NCBI GenBank assembly: GCA_001643675.2
Contig: LSRY02000009.1
Location: 1,435,501 to 1,499,500, forward strand
Length of the DNA: 64,000 nt
Source of the DNA: Monocercomonoides exilis
Lineage: Eukaryota > Preaxostyla > Oxymonadida > Polymastigidae
Direction of reading: 5' to 3'
The first letter of the stretch is position 1, and each line of letters opens with the position of its first letter. Under the pieces are notes generated by a model that did no database searches, had not been told where the DNA came from, and saw nothing but the letters and a program-made list of their open reading frames with translations. The translations under genes were made by a program, and so were the position numbers. Positions 45,105 to 55,372 of this stretch are shown here, one piece after another.

Positions 45105-46700
45105 ATCAATAAGTTGGATGATGAAGCCATCATTACTACCACAGTGTGCGTCTTCTTTGCGTTGTTTCTCTCTTCCTCCTTTTTTGCTTGTGATTTTGTT
45201 CGAATAATGAATTGTTCTCCAAGTGACTTCTGTTCCTCCATCTCCTCATCAGGCTCGTCTACTCTGGAAGGGAATTCAACAGAATTTTTAGCTTCTTCCT
45301 CACTCAAACCTGGCTTCATCAGGCGCTTCTTATCCCTCAGAACCATCCCAGATTCCATTTCTCGTCTCTCCTTTTTGTTCTTCTGGTCTCTGTCTGGTCT
45401 GACGCACATCTTGACACCATTTTCTGCACACGGATTGTTTGCTAACTCTTCACTGGGAACATTCATTGTTGAGGCAATCACTTTCCCCAAGGTTGAAGCT
45501 AGATTGGCCTTCACATAATGCTTCACCAAAGTGTCTGTTCTAGGGGAAAGACGGGCAAACTTCGCAATCTGAGTTGGTGGAATTCCAGACATCGTTAGCG
45601 TTGAAAGCGTTGCAGCATTTATTGAATAAGGAGTGAAATGGCCTGGAATTCCTGCTTCTTTCAACGTCTCCTTTGCCAATCGTCTAATACCTTTCACTGT
45701 AAGAGGATGAAAAGTTTCGGTATTTAAAAACAATTTATTTCCATCTGGTTTTCTTTTCTTTATCTCTTCCCACAAAACTTGAATGGCCGAAGCTGGGCAA
45801 ATTGAAGGGTTTTCATTTAAAAAAGGAACTGCAATCTCTGTTCGATTAAGCGATGTTTTTAGCCTTGTGTCTAGATATATTCCTTCCTGCTCGAATCTGG
45901 ATCGTTCCATATTTACTCTTTCCAATTCTGTAAACCTGCACGCAGTGAATAACATGGTGAGCACAATGGCTTTCATTGTCAGATGTTAGAAACTCAAGCT
46001 TTGATTTTCTCCAAGATTAGAAAAGAATGTCAGAATGGTCTTCGGATTCCAAATTTCTTGAATCTTCTTCTTTCTTGTCATCTCCGTTCTTCTAAACCCT
46101 CTGATCAATATTTTTATTATCGGAATATCCCCAAAATTTGTGTTGTAAACCAAGCTTGTGAAGAATGAGACCGCTGAGCGGATAAGTTGCAAACATGACA
46201 GTTTCATTCCATTGTCTTTGAGTGTAATGAAAATACTCGAACATCGAGCGGCCAACTCGTGAATATCCTCTGGAATTATGCCCATATCACTCTTTTCCCA
46301 CTGTTCTCCAAAATGCGCGAAGCCGAATAAATATCCATCCTACGTCGACTGAGCAATTCTCGATTTTCACTCCTCTTCCAATGAAACTGGGAAAGATCTC
46401 TCTTCCAACACCCTTTTCCACCAGCTCTCGCCTTTCTCTCTGGTGGATTGATCAATATGACTCTCAATCTGCCTGGAGGGAGACATGCACCTGTGTTTGT
46501 CATTGATGGCCCCTTTCTCAACACTGTTCTCAGACTCCTCCATTCGAATGTCCGATGATGTGTCTTCTCCAATAATACATCCCAGTTCTGCCCCTTCCAG
46601 TTCGGCAGGAGTAATACTACTGGTGCTCTCTCCTTCTGGGCCTTCCGAATCGTCATCGGAATCAGTGGAATTGGGGGGTGTGCCAGAACGCACTCGTTCT
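45065..46700 (-). pseudogene. DIRS-B tyrosine recombinase with in-frame stops
   Basis: One frame runs from a Ser/Glu-rich N-terminal region (overlapping the RNase H frame) through GESWWKRVLEERSF to the catalytic end. Stops: TGA where element A has Cys (EECKNS), TAG where it has Trp (SATWMGY), and TAA at 45986-45988 before HLTMKAIVL. Catalytic blocks: TMLFTACRFTELERVNMERS (Arg), SPRTDTLVKHYVKANLAS (nucleophile Tyr). The His-box position reads SINAATLSTLTMSG, so the His of element A (LKHAS) is Asn here. The product would be inactive. Confidence 0.82.
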
Positions 46701-48404
46701 TCCATGGATAGGCCAGACCGTCTTCTCCCAATGGGCTTCCTATTCCGCACCAACGCTCGACCTTGTGGTTGTGTTGAGCTGCAAAGGCGTCCAGTGTCGG
46801 AGTAACTTGAAGCACCTCCAGAATCTGAGAGAGATCTTCGTCCGTAATGCTGTAGTCTCCTGCTCTTTCCAGGTGGGACAAAGCATCGGCTCTTGTGTTC
46901 TGCAATCCGGGGAGATGAACTGCTTTCAGGACTATTTTCAATTTCTCCTTCAATGTTTATATCCTTTTGAGTGTCGGGCGAAGATTCCTTCCTGCATTCC
47001 ATCTGTTCACGTTGAAAACAACTGCTGAGTTGTCTGAACGAAGTTGCAACTGTGAAATCCGATTCTCTGCTAGGATTGGTGCAAAATGTGTTAGGGCAAG
47101 TTCCACAGCTTTTAGTTCTCTGAAGTTGGATGATTGGTTTTTCACCGCGAATGGAAAACGACTGTGACAATCTAGTGACATTCTGTTTAGTCTGAGGGTT
47201 GCTCCCCAGGAGCTTTCTGATGCATCTGTGGTTAGAACTGCTTCTGGAATAAACACTGGAGTTAGTCTGCGTCTGGGGTTCTTCATCAACATCCATCTCC
47301 ATTTTCTTATCTGCAGGAGGATTGACGCATTCAGCTTCATCATTCCATCCCATCCGCCTGTCGTAACTCCTTTCTGCAACAATTTGTAGATGGATTGGAG
47401 GTGTAAAGATGCGTCTGAAAGAACGAAGCGCGTTGCACTGAGCTTTCCCACGAATGATGCGAAATCCTTCACTCTGACGGTCTTGGCTCTTAAACACCTT
47501 CTCTCCCACGAGCGACACAGTTCTCTCAGTGCCTTTTTTCTTTCCTCCGTAAGGCAAACATCGAAGCTGGTTGTGTTCCATTCGAATCCCAGGAAACTGA
47601 ACTGCGAACTCGGTATGAGGTTGCACTTCTTCTTGTTTATCAGCAGACCGAGACTTTCCAAAAATACGATTATCTCCTGTATTATGTTCTTCAAGATTTG
47701 CTGAATTTGATGCAGCAAAAGAAGGTCGTCCAAATAGGCAATGACTCTGACATCCCATCTTCTTCTTATCTCCGCTGTCACCTCCTCATTATATGTGTGA
47801 ACAGGCGCGGTGCATCTACAAAGCCGAAAGGCATGCCTTTGAAGGAGTTGTCTTTTCCCATGAATCTGAAAGCAAGATAGGGAATTAGTTCTCTTGAAAC
47901 TGGAATTATATAATAAGCTTGTTCCAAGTCTAGGGATACTGCGTAATCTTTCCGACTTATTAGTCGTTCAACTGTTTTTTCTCCGTCGCACTTGAAATGT
48001 GTTTTTTTCACCACTGCATTTTGTCTCCAACAATCGAGAATTTGTCTCCAGTTGCCTGACTTCTTTTGAATGAGAAATACATTGTTTCTGTGTTTGACCT
48101 CCCTCTGCTCCATTGGAATAACAACTCCTGTTCTTTACTGTTCTTCTAATATTTTCTTGAATTCCTGGACATTTTGTTGGTTGAGAAGACACGCTCCATC
48201 TTTGAACTGGGCTCTGCTGAGAGCTTTCCTGGACTGCTTGCTTTTCCACATGGCCTGCACTCCATTGCTTATCAATTTCTCTCCTCCGATTCGCTTCCAT
48301 GCTGAGAGAAACAAAGCGGTTCTCCCTCCAATGTGCCTCCTCTGCTCTGTTTCCTTGTGAACTGGACCTAAAATTGTTGACGCACCCCTGGTCTCCTGCT
48401 CCAA
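46276..48404 (-). pseudogene. DIRS-B reverse transcriptase-RNase H, broken
   Basis: RT: NNVFLIQKKSGNWRQILDCW, DYAVSLDLEQAYYIIPVSRE, MPFGFVDAPRLFTHIMRR, then a +/-1 frameshift at about 47780, VIAYLDDLLLL and FSFLGFEWN. RNase H: TTDASESSWGATLRL, SSNFRELKAVELAL, RSDNSAVVFNVNRWNAG, then TRADALSHLERAGDY. Stops: TAA (48135-48137) after KKILEEQ, and TAA just before 46953, at the same place as the TGA at 37867-37869 in element A. The tail shares LLLPNWKGQNWDVLLEKT with element A. Otherwise well preserved. Confidence 0.87.
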
Positions 48405-49282
48405 CTGCTCTGGTTCCTCCTTCTTCCGAATTGATGTCTTCTTGTGGGGGCTGAGGACCGGGGGTATCTCCGAAAAAACCGTGTATTTGTGTGAGAAATG
48501 GGATAACTAAATCTTCTTTGAAGTGTTCCTGGTTGTTCTCTAACAGGAGCCTGAACACGTGTAATAGGAAGTGCCGGTCTCTGGAAGCCTCTCTCTCGCT
48601 TGGCTTCCTGCCTTGTTTCTTTGAGAATCAGTTCCTGTCTCTCTGTGAGAATTCCCGTTGAAGCGTCTGTGCTCATCGCTGTGGCAGCCCTGAAACCAAA
48701 CCTGACTTGAATTCGAACCGTTCGTGCCTCTTGAAGAGCCCTGGTAATCATTATCAAGATGTCAGCTAGCCTTTCTTTTGCACCTTCACTTGAAGTCGGT
48801 ATCTCGGCTAAACCTATGAGCGCAGCTTTTATCGCCTGGAAAAGAAAAATCTCCACCTTGAAACCCGCCTGATCTAATGCGTCGTTAATCCAGTTTTCTG
48901 TTCTCTTGGCAGTGGGCGGTTCAAGCGATAACAACGGGCTAAAATCCTGTGTCTTGTACTCCTCAACAACATCTTGAACGGATCTAGGGGAAATCCTTAG
49001 ATCAAAAATTGAAATATTCGGCGTTTGTCCGAAAATGTCCTCAAACTCCTGACAAATAAGTTGGGATATGTCTAACACATCATCATTCTCCTTTCTGTCA
49101 GCTGAAGGGGTCAACTCCTGTGCTAAACCTTCCGATGAAGAAGGTGAAAAAATTGAAGAGGAAGAAAAGATGTTAGGTTGTGACAAGGTCCCTGGTTGGC
49201 TTTGCGCCCCACTGTGCTGCATTGCAGAATCAGCCGACGGAGTAAGTCCAACAATCGGAGGGAATTGCGAAGCAGACATCAT
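48368..49282 (-). CDS. DIRS-B Gag-like protein
   Basis: 304 residues, open from just inside the right terminal repeat. Central blocks ENWINDALDQAGFKVEIFLF and ARTVRIQVRFGFRAATAM match element A. The Ser/Gln/Pro-rich N-terminus is probably disordered, and the C-terminus is Arg-rich (RRHQFGRRRNQSSWSRRPG), fitting nucleic-acid binding. Function by position only. It overlaps the start of the RT frame. Confidence 0.78.
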   Translation of the reverse strand: MMSASQFPPIVGLTPSADSAMQHSGAQSQPGTLSQPNIFSSSSIFSPSSSEGLAQELTPSADRKENDDVLDISQLICQEFEDIFGQTPNISIFDLRISPRSVQDVVEEYKTQDFSPLLSLEPPTAKRTENWINDALDQAGFKVEIFLFQAIKAALIGLAEIPTSSEGAKERLADILIMITRALQEARTVRIQVRFGFRAATAMSTDASTGILTERQELILKETRQEAKRERGFQRPALPITRVQAPVREQPGTLQRRFSYPISHTNTRFFRRYPRSSAPTRRHQFGRRRNQSSWSRRPGVRQQF

Positions 49283-49296
49283 TGATCAAATGTGGC

Positions 49297-49384
49297 GACT
49301 GACCCATAGATTGTGGCGTCTCTCAAAAAGAGAAGGAATTGATGAAACACTTTCTTGATTATTAAGGTGCTTATGCACTTTAAT
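49297..49384. repeat. DIRS-B right inverted terminal repeat
   Basis: GACTGACCC at 49297-49305 and the core down to GGTGCTTATGCACTTTAAT at the outer end. Confidence 0.9.
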
Positions 49385-49481
49385 TATCGAAAAAACAACA
49401 TCAACTTTTCTTGAAAACAGAAAAAAGAACAGGTATTTTGTTCAAATCAAATGAAGTGGAAAGATGGAAGCACAAAATGAA

Positions 49482-49884
49482 TCAAAAAGCCAACGGATCA
49501 GCAACAAACAAAATAATCACCAATGAATGGAACCAACTTACAGGCAAAGCTTTGTTTTGTAATCTTGCGACAACTGAACTGATGATACAATCTTCGTATA
49601 CTTCTTCTTCCATCTTTTCAAGCACTTTCCTTTTCAACTCTTTTCTTTTCGCTTCATCACTTTCTATTTCTCTTTTGCTTCTCAATCTTTCGCAAAGGAT
49701 TCTGAAAAAATTCAAGCAATCCGGAGTTTGTTTATCGAACACATGTGATTGTGTAATCTCTTCTAAAGCAATATCAACAGCTTGCTTTCCAACAAGTCTT
49801 CAATCTTCACAGCTCTATTTTTTGCTGCTTTGCTCAATGGATAAATGCATTGATCACAAATTCCTCGATAATTCTCCTTTGCTG
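49482..49884 (-). pseudogene. Alpha-helical repeat-family copy d, 3' half
   Basis: Minus strand reads AAKENYRGICDQCIYPLSKA, AAKNRAVKIEDLLESK, then after stops KRKELKRKVLEKMEEEVYED. It starts exactly at the left border of the inserted element (target repeat CTCGAAAT 49885-49892) and continues the 5' half at 54159-54766. The family reading across the join is SIVQIFR-AAKENY (SIVQIYRTAKDNY in copy b). Confidence 0.82.
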
Positions 49885-49892
49885 CTCGAAAT

Positions 49893-50356
49893 GGCATAGG
49901 TTCAAACGCGTTCCTTTTGCAATTTGCGTTTTTATACGCTCAATTTATAACCAATTAATAGATAATAATTATTTAAAAACTTTTTATGGACCGATTTTTC
50001 GAAAAAAATATTTCTTGTTGAAAAAAATGATTTTTGAAAAATGACCCATAAAAACATGAATTTCATAAAAAATTATTCAAATTTAAAAGAAAATGTAATT
50101 TTTACACATCAAAAGTGTTTGCATTGTTTAATAGACTTATTTTATTAATTAATTTTCATCATTAACAATATAAATCATAAATAAAAAATTTAATTAAATA
50201 TCTTTGATCTAACCCACAATAAAAATTTTTATATCTTGAAAAATTGATTATTCCGTTTTTGTTAAAATAGAACCAAAAAGTTTGGGATACGTTCACTTTT
50301 ATATGTTAATATAAGTATGTTATTATATGCGCACTTGTTTAATATTGAAAACAGCT
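49893..50356. repeat. Left terminal inverted repeat of the Pack-type element
   Basis: See the element entry. Differs from the right arm by a few substitutions (for example GTTCAAACGCG vs GTTCAAACTCG) and small indels near 50160-50205. Confidence 0.9.
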
Positions 50357-50757
50357 TTTATTATCAGTGACACAAACGCATGCATTTTCACTTCCATGTT
50401 GTTAAGCTGAAAGATTAAAATTTCAAAATTGGTAGCAATGGAACGCAAAAGGTTTTGTATGGTTCTTTTCATCAAATAAATATTTATTTTGCTATTTTCC
50501 TGCAAATATTTATTTGTTCTTTTGTATATAAATATTTTTTTGTATTAGGCTCGATCATGGCGTGCTTAAATAAATCAATGTTGCAAAATTAAACATTTCT
50601 TACACAAAATAGCTCAATGTTGAGAAATAAAAACATGTACTAAATAAAAGTTTGGTTTTTTTTACCATTAAAAAAAGAATTGTTTGAATTTGATTTATTT
50701 AACTCTAACAGTGAATTTGATGTTGCGCAATGTGGACGCGAGGAAGAACCATGCTAA

Positions 50758-52773
50758 ATGATGTGGAAATGGATGGAAAACATGGAAAGGGGGAATGGAA
50801 ATAAAACAATTCAGATATCTGAATCCATAATAATTCGAGATCCATTCAACATATCCAATTATAAGATTAAAAAGAATGTGAAGATGGGAGAAGAGAATGT
50901 GAAATCAATATTGAATTTTGAAAAGGCAATTGGAAGTCAACTGGAATATTTCATGGAAAATGATAATCATCTTGAATTGACAAATATCCAACTTCAACTT
51001 GCGTCTGGATTTGACAACTTGGACAGAACAATTATTTCAAACAGAGATGGAGAATTGGTGATAACTGGATGTTCATTCCATTCAGAAGCAGGAATCAACA
51101 ATGGATTTGATTGTGTATTTGTGGATGCGATTGGAGGCAACATGGAAGTGAATGATGAAGGATCGTTCACATAAGAATGGCTTTTTGGATGTTCGAGTTT
51201 GCAGACTATGAGGAGACTTTCATTTGTTGTGAAAGGACAGATGAATCTGAGAAGAAGTGCATTCATTCATTCAACATCAACACTCAAAACCACAAACTGT
51301 TCAGTGTCATTTGAGAGCGGGGCATTGTCCAATGGAAAGATCCTATACAATGTGATAATCATTGAGGGGTGAGAACTGATTGTTGATGGATTTGTGATGG
51401 AAGGATGCATAACAGCGAAGAAATGAGTGAGAGGAGTGTGGAAAGAGAAGGGATGAAGATGCTGATGAAGAGAGGAGATTCGGAGGTGAAAGTGAGTGGG
51501 TGTACGTTTGGGATGTGTGTGTGCTCGACAGGGAATGGAAGGGGAAGAGGGATGATGATTAACACACTTGATCCGAAAGTGAAGAATACCAACACGGAAA
51601 TGCCACCACTTGGGTTGAGGTTGGAGAACATCCGATTTGTGATGAATGATGCATTCATTGGGAATGATGTGTTCATTCGGTGTAACTCAATTGAGTAACA
51701 GTTGAATGAAAGACTGTTTGGACTGGACTTCAGCCAGGAGGCACTGAAGGAGGAGAACTCGATATGTGGGTCAGACAAGGAAAGGGATGATGTTGATCTG
51801 ATGCCGCTGATCACATTCTATTGTTCTTCTCAGGTGTTTGTGTGTGTGAACGGGAGTGACAGCAGGCAGTGTGGTGCACAGGAGAAGCCATGCCAATGCA
51901 TTTGGTGTGGAGTTCGGCACATTGAAAAGAGTGTTGCGAATATGATTGTTATTGATGGGGAAGGGATGATGGGAGAGGGATGTGTGATTGGAGATTTGAG
52001 TGTGAAGTCAATGAAGAAGATGAAGGCGATAGTCCATTTTAATGAAACAATTCAAGAGATGGGAAATGAAGGGGCTGTGATTGTGTTTGTGAATGAGAGT
52101 GTGATGGAGAGATGTTTGGGTAGAATGGGGAAAGCATTGTGAAAGAGAAGGATGGGAGATTGGAGATTTCAGGTTGCTTTTTCAGCTCGTCAGCAATGGA
52201 TCTTGTGATGATGAGCATGATTCTTCATGTCGAGAGTGGGGAGCTGAAGATGAGTGAAACATCATTCAGTGGAATTCATTCAGCTGTACCACTTAGTCAT
52301 TCTGTGGAGAATCTTGTGTGTCAATTGCTGAAACCAGAACGTTGAATATCGAGTGTGAGGGGGAAATTGTGAGAGTTGGGGAGAATGCGAAGGCAGAGAT
52401 GAAGGAAATGATGTTTGAGAATATTTCAGTGGCTATTGAAGGAAGCGTGATAAAGATGGATGGAGCTGAAAGAGGATTGAGTGTGCTGAACTGTTCCTTT
52501 GTGAAATGTCAATGCACAAAAGAGAATGGAAGAATGATGGAGATTTGTGAATGCTTGGATGTGAAAATAGACAATTGCCTTTTTAATGGGAGTTCAAAGG
52601 AAAGAAATGAATATCATTTGAATGAAGAAGAGGAGATGTGCAAATGGGATGGATCTCTTGTGGATGTTGTGAAGAGTTCTGTTTTGATGAAAGACGCAAC
52701 AATAACCAATTCACCAGAACGTGGAATAACAATGAGTGGAGAAAGAATTAGAATAGCATCAGAAAACATTTAA
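50758..52773 (+). pseudogene. Beta-helix surface-protein pseudogene carried by the Pack-type element
   Basis: Open segments in three frames: 50758-51174 (ELVITGCSFHSEAGINNGFD), 51405-52142 with one TAA between IRCNSIE and LNERLFGLDF (GNDVFIRC; DSRQCGAQEKPC; DGEGMMGEGCVIGD), 52139-52345 (LEISGCFFSSSAMDLVMMSM) and 52318-52773 (LSVLNCSFVKCQCTKENGRM; GSLVDVVKSSVLMKDATITN). The repeated x-C-x-F and isoleucine/valine ladder fits right-handed beta-helix repeats. The last block matches GSMVDLLNCSVAIKDITITN of the 57-60 kb copy. C-terminal anchor absent. At least three frame changes, shared with the copy at 1-1963. Confidence 0.7.
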
Positions 52774-53693
52774 CATTATTTATTGAGACTTCTTCACTTT
52801 GCTGAAACTGCAATTAACAAATTGTTTTGTTTCAAAACACTATGTTGTTAATGTTTTTAATCGTTTTGAAAGAGCTGCATGTTTTTAAATATCTCATTCA
52901 TTTTCGATTTATGTTTTATTTTCAATTTTGAGAAAGTGATGATTTTAATATATTTGAAAAAGACATTTGGGGGAAAATACGGACTTTCAAGCTTTTTATG
53001 CACAAAGCAAGAAAAAATTGTTTCACTTATCACTTTGTTTCGTTTTCTCGGATTTCAAAATAAATTAGATTCTCACATCTGCAAACAGGCATCGTTGAAA
53101 TCAAAACATAAAGTTTTCCAACATTTCACGAATGTCAAAAAATGGACCAATTTTTATTGTTTTTTTTTGTTCTCAAAAAGTCCATGAAAAGTGCATATTT
53201 TTTCAATGAATATACCTGAAGTCAAATATTTCGTCCCATTTTAGAATTATTTCAAAAACAATATCAAAATTACAAAGAAAAAATACCTAAACTCGCTTTT
53301 CAATGTTTTAATAAAAAACATTTCTATTTAAGTCTATAACATGTAATTATCAACGAAAATGTGAAAAGAATAAAAAAATAAACTTATCAAAAACAAATTC
53401 TCAATTATTCTCAACTCCAAATGATTTTAGAGACATTTAAAGATTAATAAAACCAAATAATTTCCGGTTTCAATGCATTTAAAAAGAGAAATTCTGAATT
53501 TAAAGTTAAAAAAAAAATGAAAGTATATGTCAGTTTTTCAAAGATTCAAATAAATTTATCATTTTTTATTCGTAAGGAGGTTTTGCTAATATTTATCGAA
53601 CCATTGCAACCTTTTTTGAAATTTGAATTTTGCAGCTTTTAAACATTCAAACGAAAAAAAATATGATTTTCTGTTTGTTAAAAGGAGCTGTTT
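52774..53693. other. A/T-rich filler inside the Pack-type element
   Basis: No gene. 52950-53250 is similar to 4205-4500. A 102-codon frame at 52879-53187 is Phe/Lys-rich and probably chance. Confidence 0.5.
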
Positions 53694-54150
53694 TCAATAT
53701 TAAACAAGTGCGCATATAATAACATACTTATATTAACATATAAAAGTGAACGTATCCCAAACTTTTTGGTTCTATTTTAACAAAAACGGAATAATCAATT
53801 TTTCAAGATATAAAAATTTTTATTGTGGGTTAGATCAAAGATATAAAATTAATTTTTTCATTTATGATTTATATTTTTTCATGATGAAAATTAATTAATA
53901 AAATAAGTCTATTAAACAATGCAAACACTTTTGATGTGTAAAAATTACATTTTCTTTTAAATTTGAATAATTTTTTATGAAATTCATGTTTTTATGGGTC
54001 ATTTTTCAAAAATCATTTTTTTCAACAAGAAATATTTTTTTCGAAAAATCGGTCCATAAAAAGTTTTTAAATAATTATTATCTATTAATTGGTTATAAAT
54101 TGAGCGTATAAAAACGCAAATTGCAAAAGGAACGAGTTTGAACCTATGCC
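53694..54150. repeat. Right terminal inverted repeat of the Pack-type element
   Basis: Nearly identical to 2364-2829 in direct orientation. A frame reading from the host gene into this repeat (53999-54388) gives a chimeric C-terminus. Confidence 0.9.
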
Positions 54151-54158
54151 CTCGAAAT

Positions 54159-54766
54159 ATCTGAACAATGCTTGTGATAAGCTCAGCTAATTCTTTATTC
54201 GGCAATCTGCAATCAGAAAAGAAAGAACCAATCATATCAAGCCATCTCATCAAAGCAAGCTCTTCCAGAGTCTTTTTCCCCCCTTCCTCCCCTCTTTTTC
54301 TCTTCCAATCCACACATTTCCTCAGTTCTTCCAGTTCTCTTGATGCTTCTCTGGCAAAATGCAGCTCATTCGCAATTAAGTTTTCCAAGCTTTTGTCTTT
54401 GTGTTATCGATTAATCAAAAATTCCCAAGCGCACTGATGAGCAAGTTGAGTGTGATCGTGATGCTCCTGGTGATTTTTGATGATTTCTGTCATCTTATCC
54501 AAGAAAAGTTCTTGTTCCACTTTCTGATGAAAAATAAGGAGGAAAAAATAAATCTCATCAAAAATGGGAAATAGAAATGCTCATTCAGTTCCATCATCAA
54601 TGTAACTTGAACATGATAAAGCCAGTTCCACTTCTTTTTGTGTTTCCTCGTTTTCCTCTTTCTTCAATGCAACTTTCAGAAGGCAAGACAAGCAAATTGA
54701 AAGCAATTTCGAATCGAACTGGTTGCCAAGCAAAAGATAGCTTTGGCGCAGATCAACAATTTGCAA
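54159..54766 (-). pseudogene. Alpha-helical repeat-family copy d, 5' half
   Basis: Minus strand reads LLSICLSCLLKVALKKEENE, a probable intron with acceptor TTTTTCATCAG at about 54528, EQELFLDKMTEIIKNHQEHH, LAHQCAWEFLINR, TAA, then NELHFAREASRELEELRKCV and ALMRWLDMIGSFFSDCRLPN, ending SIVQIFR at the element border. It joins the half at 49482-49884. The N-terminal exon beyond 54766 is not seen. Confidence 0.8.
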
Positions 54767-54797
54767 TTCAGTGAATTATTAAATTCAAGGAGCAGGT

Positions 54798-55016
54798 TTG
54801 CTCAACAATAATGATGAGATAATAGTACGTTTAATGGGTGGTTTGAAATCTGATTTCGCTTCAACTCAAATTCAAAGGAGAAGTTTGATGTCATTAAGTT
54901 TCATAGATCAACAACCAATGAGAAGCTTACACGTGGATGGTGAGGAAAAGGAATTTGATCTTCTTTCAATGATGGAAAAAGTTCAAAAAATAATTGAAGA
55001 GTTATACAAGAGCTGA
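54798..55016 (+). CDS. Hypothetical protein, 72 aa
   Basis: Open frame with balanced composition (DEIIVRLMGGLKSDFASTQI; KEFDLLSMMEKVQKIIEELY). It is open upstream of the ATG for about 10 codons and may be a 3' exon. Not recognised. Confidence 0.3.
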   Translation: MLNNNDEIIVRLMGGLKSDFASTQIQRRSLMSLSFIDQQPMRSLHVDGEEKEFDLLSMMEKVQKIIEELYKS

Positions 55017-55045
55017 GCCTGAATTTCATCATCAAGGATAATAGA

Positions 55046-55372
55046 TTGTGTACAGATAAGAAAGGAAAAGAGAGAGAGAGAGAGCGGAAAAAGAGAAGCT
55101 CTCGGTCAAGATCATTTTCTTCGGAATATGGATCAAGTTATAAAAGTTGCATGCCACAGAAAAAACACAGACAACTCCAATGGAACATTCGCGCATCCCC
55201 TCGGACCAAGTGTTTTGATGGAGAGGTGGATAGTAATTGGGATTCCGAGGAGGAGGAAGAGGAAGAGGAAAACCTAGACTTTGCAAAAAAAATCCAAGCA
55301 AATGGCTGTCACTTCGAAAGCAGATGGGAGGGCACTGGAAGTTTATCAAGTTATGCAAGTCATTTTCTGTGA
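55046..55372 (+). CDS. Hypothetical Arg/Ser- and Glu-rich protein, 108 aa
   Basis: KERERERKKRSSRSRSFSSE is an SR-like stretch, followed by SNWDSEEEEEEEENLDFAKK. It lies 30 bp after the 54798 frame and could belong to the same gene. No domain recognised. Downstream at 55493-55530 the motif GGTGCCAAACCC occurs twice. Confidence 0.3.
   Translation: MCTDKKGKERERERKKRSSRSRSFSSEYGSSYKSCMPQKKHRQLQWNIRASPRTKCFDGEVDSNWDSEEEEEEEENLDFAKKIQANGCHFESRWEGTGSLSSYASHFL

Larger units (their letters stand above)
44796..49384 (-). mobile_element. DIRS-like tyrosine-recombinase retroelement B, structurally complete
   Basis: Minus-strand order gag, RT-RNase H, tyrosine recombinase. Left (44796-44865) and right (49297-49384) inverted terminal repeats share a core covering TCAATTCCTTCTCTTTTTGA and GAGACGCCACA plus TATGGGTCAGTCGCC. 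The internal complementary region (45011-45104) joins the complement of the outer left end to the complement of the outer right end, sharing AAT/ATT at the junction. That is the textbook DIRS layout, which replaces long terminal repeats. No target duplication, as expected for recombinase-mediated insertion. Size about 4.6 kb. Its genes are broken by stops and one frameshift. Confidence 0.93.
49893..54150. mobile_element. Pack-type inverted-repeat element, complete, 8-bp target duplication
   Basis: Begins GGCATAGGTTCAAAC and ends GTTTGAACCTATGCC, with near-identical inverted repeats of about 460 bp (49893-50356 and 53694-54150). It is flanked by CTCGAAAT on both sides (49885-49892 and 54151-54158), lying inside a helical-family gene. 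The interior has a beta-helix pseudogene (50758-52773) and A/T-rich filler, and no transposase. Long TIRs plus captured host-gene sequence resemble Pack-MULEs, though MULEs usually duplicate 9-11 bp; the superfamily is not settled. A second copy (1-2829) shows it has been mobile recently. Confidence 0.88.

Noticed and set aside
46367-47758. 463-aa frame overlapping DIRS-B RT-RNase H
   Set aside because: Most of it is an out-of-frame reading of the RT-RNase H gene; only its last part (below about 46700) is the recombinase N-terminus.
36032-49282. Virus or LTR retrotransposon interpretation of the RT regions
   Set aside because: Tyrosine recombinase instead of DDE integrase, inverted rather than direct terminal repeats, internal complementary region, no protease or envelope: DIRS-type.
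49891-49910. tRNA-like GGTTCAAAC motif at the element ends
   Set aside because: No cloverleaf can be drawn around it; it is the element terminus and recurs in each copy.
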